Under the pieces are notes generated by a model, which made no database searches, was not told the origin of the DNA, and saw nothing but the letters and a program-made list of their open reading frames with translations. Of a stretch of DNA of 64,000 bases, positions 52,201 through 61,262 are shown one piece after another. Source of the stretch: Atherix ibis (taxonomy: Eukaryota; Arthropoda; Insecta; Diptera; Athericidae); assembly GCA_958298945.1 (NCBI GenBank), contig OY282610.1, positions 39,873,667 to 39,937,666 on the forward strand, written 5' to 3'. Position 1 is the stretch's first letter. Each line of letters opens with the position of its first letter. Both the position numbers and the translations under genes were made by a program.

Positions 52201-53922
52201 GTCCAAAAGAACGCATTTTCGATAAAATTCGAAAAATTTATAATTTAACTAAAAATACATATTTTAGGTCAATTAAAAAAGATTTTGGCTCCCTTAGGTC
52301 TAGTCAAAAATATCTTAGGTCCCATTAAGTAAAGTTGAGACAATTTTACGCAAGATTATACAAATTGCAGATAAAATTAGAAAGCTTTTGGTAATTTCGA
52401 AGATATTTTAGGTCAATTATGAAATATTTTGACTTCTTAAGTATTGGCTATAAAAGTCTTAGGTCAGACTGAGAATATTGTGTGTCCAAGAGAACGCATT
52501 TTCGATAATATTCGAAACATTTATAATTAAACTAAAAATATATATTTTAGGTCAATTAAAAAAGACTTTGGTTTCCTTAGGTCTATTTAAAAACATCTAA
52601 GGTCCCATTAAATAAAGTTTAGACAACTTTATGTAAGATTAGACATATTTTAGAAAAAATTTGAAAGCTTTTGGTAATTCCGAAGATACTTTAGGTCAAT
52701 TATGAAATATTTTGACTTCTTAAGTATTGGCTATAAAAGTCTTAGGTCTGACTGAAAATATTGTGTGCTTAAGAGAACGAAACATTTTGTTATCAAGCTG
52801 AAAATATATATTTTAGGTCAATTAAAAAAGATTCTGGCTGCCTTAGGTCTATTCAAAAACATTAGAGGTCCCATTAAATAAAGTTTAGACAATTTTATGC
52901 AAGATTAGACAAATTTGAGATAAAATTAGAAATATTGTGGATCATACAATAAATAGTTTGGGTCAATGAGAAATTACTGATTTGCTGAGTTCTAGTAACG
53001 AAAATTTTAGGTCAATTTAAACAATTTTTTTTGGAAAAAAAAATGAAACAAATATTGAAGATTCCATAGGTTTAGTCTAAAAATTTTAGATTTGGAATAT
53101 TTTTATGCATTTTAAAAAATTTGTGATAAAATAAAAAATATTTATGATCAATAAAAAAATATTGTTTGTGTCAAAAGAAATATTCTAGCTCAAACAGAAA
53201 ACATTTTTTGATGAATTCTTCAAATTCGATTGGCTTAGCAAAAATTCAAACAAAAAACCTATACACTTTTATGTACGTTAAGTTTTACTAATTTTTATTT
53301 GAGTAATTATTCAAAAATAAAAACTGTTAAAAAAGACGAGTTTTAAATTAGTTATGAATAAATTTTCCCCAAAAAAAAAAAAATGGTTAACATCGATTTT
53401 CTTCGCGTAACATCGATTTTTATATTGTCGGTGGTTTATTTTTGTTTGTTGTTTTTGGTGAAGTTATTTTTTCAGTTAGAATAGATAAAAAATAATTAAT
53501 GAGAACAACTAATTTTAAACGTTTTTTTTCTGATTTCAATTTTGAAAACAGAAAATTGCCCAAAAGTGACAGAGACTTGTCACTTTTAGGCAATTTTCTT
53601 GTCACTTTAAAAGATTTGTCACTTTTAGGCATTGAAAGTGTTGAAGAATTTTCGTGTCGACAATTTCTTCTTAAAAGAATTTTAACATTAAATATAATAT
53701 ATTTTGTCCTTTTTAAATATAATTAATTAATCCAAAAAAATTATTGTTAACTTCACTCACCTCTAAATTACGTAAAATCTCCGCACAATGTTCGACGGGC
53801 ACATTATCATTAATATCAACAACGATGTCATGGTATGCGGAATTTTCAATTCGAATTGTTTTAACATTAATTATCGAATTAGTTAATATTATAAAAAATA
53901 ATAAATTTAATAACATTTTCAT
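16149..53922 (-). CDS. CLCA-family protein (calcium-activated chloride channel regulator-like), full gene, three coding exons
   Basis: Joining 53922-53761, 19846-19419 and 19299-16149 gives 3,741 coding bases, 1,246 residues plus stop. Order: signal peptide (about 1-21), CLCA N-domain (about 24-290), VWA domain (about 291-460), beta-rich region with GDGIYSRYY (about 686-694), FN3-like part (about 761-885), membrane helix (about 928-950), 296-residue cytoplasmic tail. CLCA proteins are secreted or membrane-anchored modulators of calcium-activated chloride currents and surface proteins. Both introns are GT-AG and phases agree; the first join gives RNLE|SGITKASETL, continuous with the family pattern. 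Intron 1 is about 33.9 kb and filled with satellite arrays. The protease and VWA metal motifs are degenerate. A GTG lies directly before the chosen ATG (53922); a second ATG is at 53916. Confidence 0.92.
19419..19846 (-). CDS. CLCA-family gene, coding exon 2 (N-domain with degenerate protease motif)
   Basis: The acceptor is TTTTATTTAG at 19847 on the minus strand, followed by AGC GGA ATA, so the exon reads SGITKASETLYTALNGR, GTFLINLPNAW and onwards for 142 codons plus two bases. The donor is GTAAGT at 19418-19413; intron 2 is 119 bp. This part covers most of the CLCA N-domain, which in vertebrate relatives is a zinc metalloprotease with an HEWAH motif before LRWGVFDE. Here the site reads REWGKYRYGIFDE (REWGK at 19552-19538, residues 153-157): the Glu and the downstream FDE stay, but both zinc-binding His are replaced by Arg and Lys. 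Cysteines typical of the domain (GGCGQQGDQ, YPQCYV, VTGCSDG) are present. Confidence 0.93.
19847..20639 (-). other. Start (3' end) of giant intron 1, unique sequence
   Basis: Next to the exon 2 acceptor. The polypyrimidine tract and TTTATTTAG acceptor are at 19847-19860. The rest is AT-rich, with a 107-codon minus-strand frame at 20030-20353 that has no recognisable domain. Confidence 0.6.
20640..21861. repeat. About 22-bp GATC-containing minisatellite, left block
   Basis: Units of about 20-24 bases of the form TTGAGATCAGGGCACTG or TTGAGATCAGGACGATC, each with one or two GATC, repeat across the block. Longer segments recur: the stretch with GAATTGTTGAGATC and CTCTTGAGATCATGGCA appears several times between 20830 and 21400. 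It lies in intron 1. It is interrupted at 21862 by a LINE relic and continues at 22739. Confidence 0.88.
21862..22738 (-). pseudogene. R1-like LINE relic (C-terminal end of ORF2) inside the minisatellite
   Basis: The minus strand encodes WQRYWDL, then QFLTGHG followed by a stop, FRVYLFHFKLEVDATCPNF, a stop, FEDAEQVFFLCPCFSEERKE and VEKIIKEKLSPKRY, which match the C-terminal zinc-knuckle region of R1/Loa-type non-LTR elements (LTGHG, CPxC, EDAEHVxFxCPRF). Several stops and frame changes make it dead. A T7 tract at 21851-21857 would be its A-tail on the minus strand. Its GC content is higher than the array it sits in, and array units resume directly on the right. Confidence 0.8.
22739..24065. 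repeat. GATC minisatellite, right block, 367-389-bp higher-order repeats
   Basis: The same unit type as 20640-21861 continues. A longer repeat is clear: CAGACAACTATTAGG recurs at 22771, 23160 and 23527 (spacing 389 and 367 bp). The 22-bp difference comes from one or two copies of GCGAATAATTTTTGACATT. Copies are about 95% alike by eye, more homogeneous than the left block. Confidence 0.9.
24066..25125. other. Intron 1 unique sequence
   Basis: AT-rich sequence with no recognised gene. A CATCATCATC-rich stretch lies near 24440-24500. Homopolymer A runs are frequent after 24700. Confidence 0.6.
25126..26990. repeat. About 200-bp tandem array (TTCTTGCAG / TTTCCAAAAATTT units)
   Basis: Short motifs such as CAAAAATTTCC and TTTCTTGCAGTTT are arranged in a longer repeat: the marker ATTTCGG(A/G)GCAGTTTCC recurs at about 25595, 25794, 26004, 26192 and 26402 (spacing 188-210 bp). 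Copies are moderately diverged. The 76- and 63-codon frames here are by-products of the repeat. Confidence 0.85.
26991..27884. other. Intron 1 unique sequence
   Basis: Between two arrays. A 105-codon minus-strand frame (27491-27808) and a 67-codon plus-strand frame overlap; neither has a recognisable domain. A short GC-rich GCGGCCGCCGCC stretch lies near 27210. Confidence 0.55.
27885..30170. repeat. 39-bp tandem array, open in several reading frames
   Basis: The unit is 39 bases: TTTTGTGGATCAACAAATTT followed by TAGGCAAAAATTCCCACGA, with variants (GGGCAAAAATTTCC, ATCCAAAACTTCC, TATACAAAACTTCC) and inserted short copies AGGATCAACAAATTTT. GGATCAACAA recurs at 28681 and 28720, confirming 39. 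There are nearly 60 units. Because 39 is a multiple of three, long stop-free frames arise on both strands: 227 codons at 28655-29338 plus, 150 codons at 28879-29331 minus. On the plus strand one frame is a 13-residue repeat DQQILGKNSHDFV, on the minus strand KFVDPQNRGNFCP. I read these as repeat by-products, not genes. Confidence 0.93.
32757..32890. repeat. ACAGATC microsatellite grading into CCAGATC-like repeats
   Basis: Four copies of a 7-base ACAGATC unit are followed by loosely repeated CCAGATC / CCGATTCC motifs, visible directly. Confidence 0.75.
34192..34797 (-). other. Unrecognised 201-codon open frame within intron 1
   Basis: The first third (starting MVVCGPETSRTYCGG, then LHFQLSQLEASAIDCGWDH) has a mixed, protein-like composition, but the rest is Met/Ile/Thr-rich and comes from ATGATCATGG-type simple sequence. 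There is no recognised domain and no clear upstream context. It lies on the same strand as the CLCA gene. It could be chance, a decayed exon or a nested gene; I favour chance. Confidence 0.15.
36481..39830. repeat. 176-bp satellite with a 704-bp (four-unit) higher-order repeat
   Basis: Each unit contains CAGAAAAATTGATTTTTAAA, ATCTGATAAGAATTTG, AAGGCGAAGGAATAGAAATT and CGTGCAGTTCGATAATC. Units repeat every 176 bp between about 36800 and 38250. Diagnostic variants (GTCAAATGAGAAGGCAATAAG; TCGGCCAGAAATTT with ATTCTTATCTG) recur exactly 704 bp apart (about 37030 and 37735; about 37143 and 37847), so four 176-bp units form one higher-order repeat present nearly twice. Flanking units (36481-36800 and 38250-39830) are progressively diverged. 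The minus-strand 61-82-codon frames (FFKFLSDKNFKNQFFC) are repeat by-products. Confidence 0.95.
39831..41460. other. Intron 1 unique sequence
   Basis: AT-rich with TTATTATT-type simple sequence near 40170-40390. No gene is recognised; short frames up to 96 codons lack domains. Confidence 0.55.
41462..41532. repeat. Three-arm inverted repeat (two mutually exclusive hairpins)
   Basis: ATTTTATAGTAAGC (41462-41475) pairs with GCTTACTATAAAAAT (41485-41499). The same middle arm extended, TACTATAAAAATTCCC, also pairs with GGGAATTTTTATGGTA (41516-41531). The middle arm cannot pair with both at once. It marks the start of a degenerate region that grades into the 348-bp array. Confidence 0.7.
41533..44300. 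repeat. About 348-bp tandem repeat array
   Basis: ATTTTCCACC recurs at 42091, 42437, 42786, 43131, 43480 and 43829 (spacing 345-349 bp). Each unit carries AAAAAGTCTTGAATTTTGAA usually in two copies, ATTTATCGATAAA, TTTTTATATATTTCCATAAA and CTTGCTATAAAAA. Core copies (42060-44050) are closely similar; copies before and after are diverged. The period is close to twice 174. Confidence 0.93.
44301..46765. other. Intron 1 very AT-rich sequence, no gene seen
   Basis: Long A and T runs; loosely repeated AAAATTC / TTTAAAC phrases after 45750 suggest an old decayed repeat. Open frames of 76-80 codons are Asn/Ile/Lys-rich and not recognised. Confidence 0.55.
46766..47560. repeat. About 125-bp array rich in TTTTAGGTCAA
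   Basis: Repeats carry TTTTAGGTCAAATTCGAAAA, GACAAATTTTAGGTCAAAG and GACAAATTCTGTATTAAATT. AAATTAAATCG recurs at about 46840, 46961, 47088, 47257 and 47432, spacing about 121-127 bp with extra 42-bp subunits in two copies. About 14 AGGTCA hexamers are present. Confidence 0.88.
47561..50285. other. Intron 1 mostly unique sequence
   Basis: AT-rich, with an AC microsatellite at about 48723-48736. A GC-richer island at about 49490-49720 ends CCTAACCTAAAAAAAA and may be a decayed retroposon 3' end. Short frames (65-90 codons) are not recognised. Confidence 0.5.
50286..53020. repeat. AGGTCA-rich array, including a 283-bp tandem repeat
   Basis: TTTTAGGTCAA recurs at irregular short intervals across the block. 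A clear longer repeat starts near 52160: CTTAGGTC followed by AGACTGAGAATATTG recurs at 52175, 52458 and 52741 (283 bp each). At least 25 AGGTCA hexamers by eye. It is related to the array at 46766-47560 but more diverged. Confidence 0.85.
53551..53598. repeat. 48-bp hairpin-forming inverted repeat near the exon 1 donor
   Basis: GAAAATTGCC with AAAAGTGACA on the left pairs with TGTCACTTTT and GGCAATTTTC on the right around GAGACT, with one mismatch. A further copy of TTGTCACTTTTAGGCA follows at about 53615. It lies about 160 bases inside intron 1 from the donor at 53760, so it would form a stable RNA hairpin in the pre-mRNA. Confidence 0.8.
53761..53922 (-). CDS. CLCA-family gene, coding exon 1 (signal peptide and N-domain start)
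   Basis: Fifty-four codons from ATG 53922 to the donor GTGAGT at 53760-53755, ending in phase 0. The protein begins MKMLLNLLFFIILTNSIINV, a clear hydrophobic signal peptide, then IRIENSAYHDIVVDI and NVPVEHCAEILRNLE. The AYHDIVVDINDNVP part matches the start of mature CLCA proteins (pattern YxxIVVxIxxNVP). It joins exon 2 without a missing segment. I found no other reading on this strand that could supply this N-terminus closer to exon 2, so the exon pairing across 33.9 kb is an inference from domain continuity, matched phase and orientation. Confidence 0.85.
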
Positions 53923-55440
53923 CACTATTTTTACAATAAATTAAAATTAACTAAAAAAAATTCTTTTTTCCTGTTCTGATTTTTGTCTTTAATTATTTAT
54001 GTTGTTTTTTTTGTTTTTAATTCTTTTAATTTTGTTTATTTTATTTGTATTGGAACTTTCTTGTTGGTGGAAGAACACTTTAATTGATTAGTTTCAATTT
54101 TTAATTATTTTATTTTCTTTTTTTAGGGAGCCGCACTTTTGATGACACCAAATTTAGAACTGATCAGAATTTTGTGCGATTATTTCCCATTCGCAATTCT
54201 TCAACAACAACAGAAAACTTATCTGATACGATTTGCAGTTTTGAATTTCTGAATATTTTCTTGTATAAATATTTATCGGTTATTGGGAAATTTTTATTAT
54301 CAACAAACTGTCCGTCCATTTATCCGCGCATGGATTTGGTTTTCTTCTTCTTTTTCGCTGGATATTAATAAGAAGTCGCTGGCCACTGTCACGGATACTG
54401 TTGCTGTTGTTGCATTCACGCGTAAACAGTCCGAATCACTTCTGAGAAAGATAAAATAAAGTAAAATTTTTTATATTATATTTTAGATCGAGAAAAAAAA
54501 ATTAATTAATGCTAAAATAATATAATCCGGAATAAGGAATTTTATACGAAAGGCAGCGAGTGAGTAAGTTGAAGGGTCGCCAATGTTTACTTTTCGCGTT
54601 GCTATGGAACTCTTCAGCTAAACAAAATATAAATTCAATTGTCGGTAGAATGATGGGGAATTGAATTATGGGTAGGGAGAGTATCTAGATATAAAAGGAA
54701 ATTCTTTATGTCAAGTGTACCTTAAAACAATCTTGCTCTATATTTAAGTGGATCGACATACCATATTTTTGCACGTTGATTTTTGAACAAATTCATTTTT
54801 CTTCTTTTGGAAATATTTAATCAATAACCGATCAAATTCAATGTGATAAGAAATTTTTTCATCGATTTTATATTATTCATTCTAAAAAAAAAAGGAATTT
54901 TTATAAAAATAATTATTTTTAATTAATTTGGAAACTTTTTTCTTTACAATTGATAAATGGAATATAAAATATTAAATACATATAAGAAAAATCAAAATCA
55001 ATAAATAGAAATAAAACGAGAATGGAGAAAGAGAAAATTTGAAATATTGGATTGTCGGGAAAGTTTGTGGCGCATTTTTCTAACAAATTGGAAGATGGAA
55101 GATCAAACTTTGCATTTTCGCCGTATTTTATTTTTTCATTTTCGTAAAGTGCCAAGCTTCTGAAAATGCCGTTGCAATAACGCTCTTAGATCTTATCGTA
55201 GAATAAATGGGGAAAACAAATTCTTCGAAGGATCCGCCTTTCGAATGTGCTGAGAACTCACATTACCGAAGAATATCAAGGGGGACAGTCAAGACGAGTA
55301 TCCTGAGAAGCAGAAGCTTCGATGTTATCGTCAGAATAATAAAATAATAATGAGAGCAGGGAAAACATGATGCGAACAGAAGAAAAATTGTTCAGGAAAA
55401 TAATCTAATCGAAATATAATAAAACGGAAAAATAATGGAG
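53923..55440. other. 5' flank of the CLCA-family gene
   Basis: Upstream of the start codon on the minus strand. It should contain the 5' UTR and promoter, but I see no convincing TATA box, initiator or 5' UTR intron. Composition is less AT-biased at 54360-54620. Confidence 0.4.
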
Positions 55441-57185
55441 GAATAGAAGTATGAACCAGATGCAAAATGGGATTCTCTCTCAAAAAGGAAACAGAAAATG
55501 GTCCTTCTAGCTACCAATTTTTTTTTGAAGGGGGAGGGGGGTAAAAGAGGAATAAACATAGAAAAGAAATGGAGAAATTTGAAAATGTAACACGGAATCT
55601 CCTTTCATTGTTAGTTCTCTAGAAAACTGGAATTGCAGAAAAGTGAAACAGACGCAAAATGGGAAAGAATAGAAATAAAATAAAAAATATCTTATTTGAC
55701 CATTCATTTTCCAGAAGACTGGAAGAGGAAGGTAATAGAACAGATTAAAGAAAAAAATAGAATTAAACAAAATGAAGAAAAAAAAACAAGAAGTGAAACT
55801 GGAGCAGAACGGAACGTAGACCATGAAACAAGGGAAAAATGTCCTTTCTGAGCAAATAGAAGTGAAATTTAAAGAAAAACAAATCAAAATACGGTAATAA
55901 TTAAATAAAACAGAAATGGAACAGAACAAAAATTGAAACAGATGATATGGAACAGGGAAAGACTGGAATATAAAAGATATTCTTTGACTAATCTTTCGCT
56001 AGGAAAATGGAATTGGAGAAAATTGCAACAGAAACAAAACAGAAAATATCCCCTTTCACCATTCGTTTTCCAGAAAAATAATGGAATAGATTAAAAGAGA
56101 GTAAAAAGAATAGAATAAGAGCCGTTAGGAATAAACAGTGAAACAGGAGCAGAACAGAACGTAGAGCACAAAGCAGGAGAAAAGTGGGTTTTTTTTCGAC
56201 TATACATTTTTTGGGAACAGGCGTAAAATGCAATTGGAAAATATGAAATAAGCTAAAAAATTCATAGAAGAGAAATGGAACAGAACAAAAATGGAACAAA
56301 GAAATAATGGAACAGACAGGAGAAAAATTGATCAAAACAGGAGAGAACATATGAGAAAGGGAATAGAAAATACTAATTTTCTAGAAAAAAAATGGAACAG
56401 ATTAAAAGAGAGTAAAAACAACAATAAAATAAGAAACGTTAGGAACAGACGAGAAATGCAAAGAATAACAGTGAAAAAGGAGCAGAACGGAACGTAGAGC
56501 ATGAAGCAGAAGAAAAGTGTGTTTTTTTAGACTAAAAATTTTTTGGGAACAGGAGTAAAATGCAAGTAGAAAATATGATATAAGCTAAGAAATTAATAGA
56601 ATGGAAATGGAACAGGACAAAAATGGAACAAAGGAATAATGGAACAGACAGGAGAAAAATTGATTAAAAAAGAAGATACAAAAGACGAAGGGAAAAGAAA
56701 ATACTAATTTTCCAAAAAAAAATAATGGAACAGATTAAAAGAGAGTAAAAACAATATAATAAGAGACATTAGGAACAGATGAGAAATGCAAATAATAACA
56801 GTGAAACAGGAGCAGAACGGAACGTAGAACATGAAGCAGGAGAAAAGTGGTTTTTTGCTCGAATATAAATTTTTTGGGAATAGGCGTATCATGCAATTAG
56901 AAAATATGAAATGAGCTAAAAAATTCATAGAAGAGAAATGGAACAGAATAAAAATGGAACAAAGGAATAATGGAACAGATAGGAGAAAAATTGATCAAAA
57001 AAGAAGAGAACATAAGACGAAATATTAATTTGCCAGAAAAATAATGGAACAAAGTAGAATTGAACAGCTGAAATGTGGAACAGATGAAAACTGAAGAGAA
57101 AAGGAACGAAACAAAAGCAGAATTTCTAAGAAACTGAATTTGAATACAAAAAGAACATATGAAACTGAACGACAATTGACTCTAA
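55441..57185. repeat. About 330-bp tandem array rich in GGAACAG
   Basis: AGCAGAAC followed by GGAACGTAGA recurs at 55803, 56148, 56481 and 56811 (spacing 345, 333, 330 bp). Within each unit short phrases such as ATGGAACAGA and AGAGAAATGGAACAGAA recur, so it is a minisatellite built into a larger repeat. Long minus-strand frames up to 140 codons (Phe/Ser-rich) are by-products of purine-rich plus-strand sequence. Confidence 0.88.
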
Positions 57186-58140
57186 AACAATGGAACAAAT
57201 AAGAAACGATGGTCTTGTTCCGTTCCAGTAACTATCAAAAAAAAAAATCAAAATTCAAATCGGACATTTTCGATGAAAGGCAATCTGAAAAAATGAGTTC
57301 ATTTCTTCAAGAAACAAAATTTAAATATTTTATTTTTGTTTTTTTTTTCATCTTTTTTGTTTAATAATCAATAAAAATATTTAACAATTTTTAAACGATT
57401 TGTTTTCAATTTAATTTTCATAGTCAAAATAGAAGCACAGCAATTGTATTCCTCCCCAACTTAAGATTTTCTTTTTTACCCATTAAGACACGTAATTTAA
57501 TATAAAAAGAAGAAAAAAATTATTTCCACCTCGACAATATGTTCTGCTTTGCCAGTTTTTTGTTGATGCCTTTCACATTTAAGAGTCCTTTCATTGTTCA
57601 TCGTAATACCCCATAACAGGACTAAACAACACTTAAAACCTTCTCAATCTTTTATCTAATCCCCGTCATCCGTTGCGCCGGCAGTTCTTTTCCATGTTTT
57701 AATGAAGGCATTTTCGATAGTTTTGTGTACATTTCTCATACCTTGACATTTGGTCAACTTCCGGCTTTTTCTTCGAGTCTCACCTGTTCTCACCATCTTA
57801 AATGCAATTTCTTCGTCTTTTTTTCTAATTTGTTTTTTCTTAGTTTTTTTTATGAACAGAACATTCGATCGTTATTAACGCCGTATTTACTAACATAGGC
57901 GGGATTAATATAAAAAGATCAAACACAAAAAAATAAGTAATTTCGTCAATACCATCTGTTCGGCTATAATCGAATACCATTCAATATGACACAATTTTTT
58001 TTCAGCATATTCCATTCATCAGTAATTTGGTTTTTCGATTTTTCCAAAAGGACACACTCACACGAGAGACTAGTGAGGTCTTAGTGGTTTTTTTTTAAAA
58101 ATAATTTCAGTAAATTAGTTTTCTGAACAAACATTTAAAC
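57186..58140. other. No recognised gene
   Basis: AT-rich unique sequence between an array and a LINE relic; no frame or RNA gene recognised. Confidence 0.55.
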
Positions 58141-59010
58141 CCAAAAACTTTCCTACCTCATACAGACCTATAAGTCTCCTTCCCATTTTATCTAAAATCC
58201 TTGAGAAATTAGTCCTAAAAAGCCTCTATCCCATTTTTGAAACCTCCTCAGAATCACTTTGGATTTAGAGCTGCGCATTCCACTTTCCAGTAGTGTCCTC
58301 GCATAGCGTGTTCGCTAGAGAGAAAGGAATACTGTCCAAGCGTTTTTTTTTGTCATTTCGAAGTCCTTCGACCTGGATTGCTGTTGGAAGCTGCAGCAAG
58401 TCCTACTCTTAAGTTATTTTCACATCCTAACACCTTACTTCTCAGACCGATATTTTTAAGTAGCTGCGGTCGACCATTTGCCTTATCTCTGCTGGTGTCC
58501 CTCAGGGAAGTATCTTAGCTCCAATCCTTTACAATATTTACACTCATAATATTCCTTGTCACAATGATGTCCTCAATGATCCTTCCTTCATTGAGGACAA
58601 AAATCTGCTCACATTCTGCCGAGAACAGATCCCCGACAAAACCATAAATGGCAATAATATTCCACAAATTATGAGCGTGCGTTTCCTTGGACTTGTATTC
58701 GATAAACGATTAACCTGGAACCCTCCAGACAATAAGTCAAAACTGATTTTTAAAAGTAAATATTTACAAAACGATACTGAAACCAATATGGACATACGGT
58801 CTCGAACTTTGGTGTTCGACCAAGCATTCCAGTTCCCTTCCAATCCAAACCCTACAATTCCAAATCATTCGAAAAATTGTCCATATCCTCTTTTATGTGC
58901 GAAACACTGTTACCCATCGTGATCTAAATGGTCCATTCGTAACGTGGACTATGTATTGCCTGTTATAAAAAATTCCCTTTGCATCTTTTCTATCATCCCG
59001 ACCCTTTAGC
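58141..59010 (+). pseudogene. Jockey-clade LINE relic
   Basis: Plus-strand blocks in order: SYRPISLLPILSKILEKLVL (reverse-transcriptase domain), SAGVPQGSILAPILYNIYTH (next conserved block), then GNNIPQIMSVRFLGLVFDKR with LTWNPPDN, and after a frame change LELWCSTKHSSSLPIQTLQF, QIIRKIVHILFYVRN and TVTHRDLN. The YADD catalytic block between the first and second half is deleted: the sequence jumps from NIPCHNDV to the LTF / IPDKTINGN region. Several frame changes. Its family resembles the copy split at 5581-9020. Confidence 0.85.
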
Positions 59011-59079
59011 AAGAGAACTGTTCACGATGGGTGTTTTCTTCTACACGGATTTCGTCATTAAAATTGAAAAACTTGTTGG

Positions 59080-61262
59080 AATTTTTCCAAAACTTTTACA
59101 ATATTTTACTTTAAGAAGTTCCCTTTAGCATGGAACCTGAAATTATGCGAACTGACATTTTCACGATAACGAAATGCTGCTCAAAATCAACACGCCATTG
59201 CAGATGGCGCATGATCGCTAACGAGCATATTTGTCGTGCAGCACTACTGCTCCCAGTCGATAGCGTATGACACCGAAATTATTTTTCGTTCAAATCGGAA
59301 TTTTTCCAAATTTTTTACAATATTTCATTTTAAGAAGTTCCCTTTAGCATGGAACCTGAAATTATGCGAACTGACATTTTCACGATAACGAAATGCTGCT
59401 CAAAATCAACACGCCATTGCAGATAGCGCATGATTGCTAACGAGCATATTTGTCGTGCACCACTACTGCTCCCACTCGATAGCGTATGACACCGAATTTA
59501 TTTTTCGTTCAAATCGGAATTTTTCCAAATTTTTTACAATATTTCATTTTAAGAAGTTCCCTTTAGCATGGAACCTGAAATTATGCGAACTGACATTTTC
59601 ACGATAACGAAATGCTGCTCAAAATCAACACGCCGTTGCAGATGGCGCATAATCGCTAACGAGCATATTTGTCGAGCAGCGCTACTGCTCCCAGTCACTA
59701 GCGGATGATACCGAAATTATTTTTCGTTCAAATCGGAATTTTTCCAAATTTTTTACAATATTTCATTTTAAGAAGTTCCCTTTAGCATGGAACCTGAAAT
59801 TATGCGAACTGACATTTTCACGATAACGAAATGCTGCTCAAAATCAACACGCCATTGCAGATAGCGCATGATTGCTAACGAGCATATTTGTCGTGCACCA
59901 CTACTGCTCCCACTCGATAGCGTATGACACCGAATTTATTTTTCGTTCAAATTGGAATTTTTCCAAATTTTTTACAATATTTCATTTTAAGAAATTCCTT
60001 TAAGCATGGAACCTGAAATTATGCGAACTGACATTTGCACGATAACGAAATGCTGCTCAAAATCAACACGCCGTTGCAGATGGCGCATAATCGCTAACGA
60101 GCATATTTGTCGTGCAGCACTACTGCTCCCAGTCGCTAGTGGATGACACCGAAATTATTTTTCGTTCAAATCGGAATTTTTCCAAATTTTTTACAATATT
60201 TCATTTTAAGAAGTTCCCTTTAGCATGGAACCTGAAATTATGCGAACTGACATTTTCACGATAACGAAATGCTGCTCAAAATCAACACGCCATTGCAGAT
60301 GGCGCATGATCGCTAACGAGCATATTTGTCGTGCAGCACTACTGCTCCCAGTCGATAGCGTATGACACCGAAATTATTTTTCGTTCAAATCGGAATTTTT
60401 CCAAATTTTTTACAATATTTCATTTGAAGAAATTCCTTTAAGCATGGAACCTGAAATTATGCGAACTGACATTTTCACGATAACGAAATGCTGCTCAAAA
60501 TCAACACGGCATTGCAGAAAGCGCATGATCGCTAACGAGCATATTTGTCGTGCAGCACTACTGCTCCCAGTCGATAGCGTATGACACCGAAATTATTTTT
60601 CGTTCAAATCGGAATTTTTCCAAATTTTTTACAATATTTCATTTGAAGAAATTCCTTTAAGCATGGAACCTGAAATTATGCGAACTGACATTTTCACGAT
60701 AACGAAATGCTGCTCAAAATCAACACGCCATTGCAGATGGCGCATGATCGCCAACGAGCATATTTGTCGAGCAGCACTCCTACTCCCAGTCGATAGCGTA
60801 TGACACCGAAATTATTTTTCGTTCAAATCGGAATATTTTTCCAAACTTTTTTACAATATTTCATTTTAAGAAATTCCTTTAAGCATGGAACCTGAAATTA
60901 TGCGAACTGACATTTGCACGATAACGAAATGCTGCTCAAAATCAACACGCCGTTGCAGATGGCGCATAATCGCTAACGAGCATATTTGTCGAGCAGCGCT
61001 ACTGCTCCCAGTCACTAGCGGATGATACCGAAATTATTTTTCGTTCAAATCGGAATTTTTCCAAATTTTTTACAATATTACATTTGAAGAAATTCCTTTA
61101 AGCATGGAACCTGAAATTATGCGAACTGACATTTTCGCGATAACGAAATGCTGCTCAAAATCAACACGCCATTGCAGATGGCGCATGATCGCTAACGAGC
61201 ATATTTGTCGTGCAGCACTACTGCTCCCAGTCGCTAGTGGATGACACCGAAATCATTTTGAA
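59080..61262. repeat. 219-bp satellite array, about ten copies
   Basis: AGCATGGAACCTGAAATTAT recurs at about 59127, 59346, 59565, 59784, 60003 and onwards every 219 bp to about 61100. Copies are about 95% alike and richer in GC than the other arrays. Variant types are interleaved: GCCATTGC/GATCGC with GTGCAGCAC, GATAGCGCATGATTGC with GTGCACCAC, and GCCGTTGC/ATAATCGC with CACTAGCGGATGATACC. The array starts about 70 bases after the jockey relic ends. Confidence 0.95.

Noticed and set aside
53923..53925. GTG at 53925 as start of exon 1
   Set aside because: An in-frame ATG follows immediately at 53922 and eukaryotic nuclear genes start at ATG.
54121..54367. Plus-strand open stretch after a TTTTTTTAG acceptor-like site
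   Set aside because: Two overlapping frames, neither recognised; acceptor-like strings are common in T-rich DNA.
55048..55080. TTGTCGGGAAAGTTTGTGGCG, which resembles a mariner terminal repeat
   Set aside because: No matching inverted copy or convincing transposase remains nearby, so it cannot be supported as an element.
55507..55929. 140-codon Phe/Ser-rich minus-strand frame
   Set aside because: It is the complement of a purine-rich tandem array; similar frames appear in every array copy. The same applies to frames at 62684-63991.
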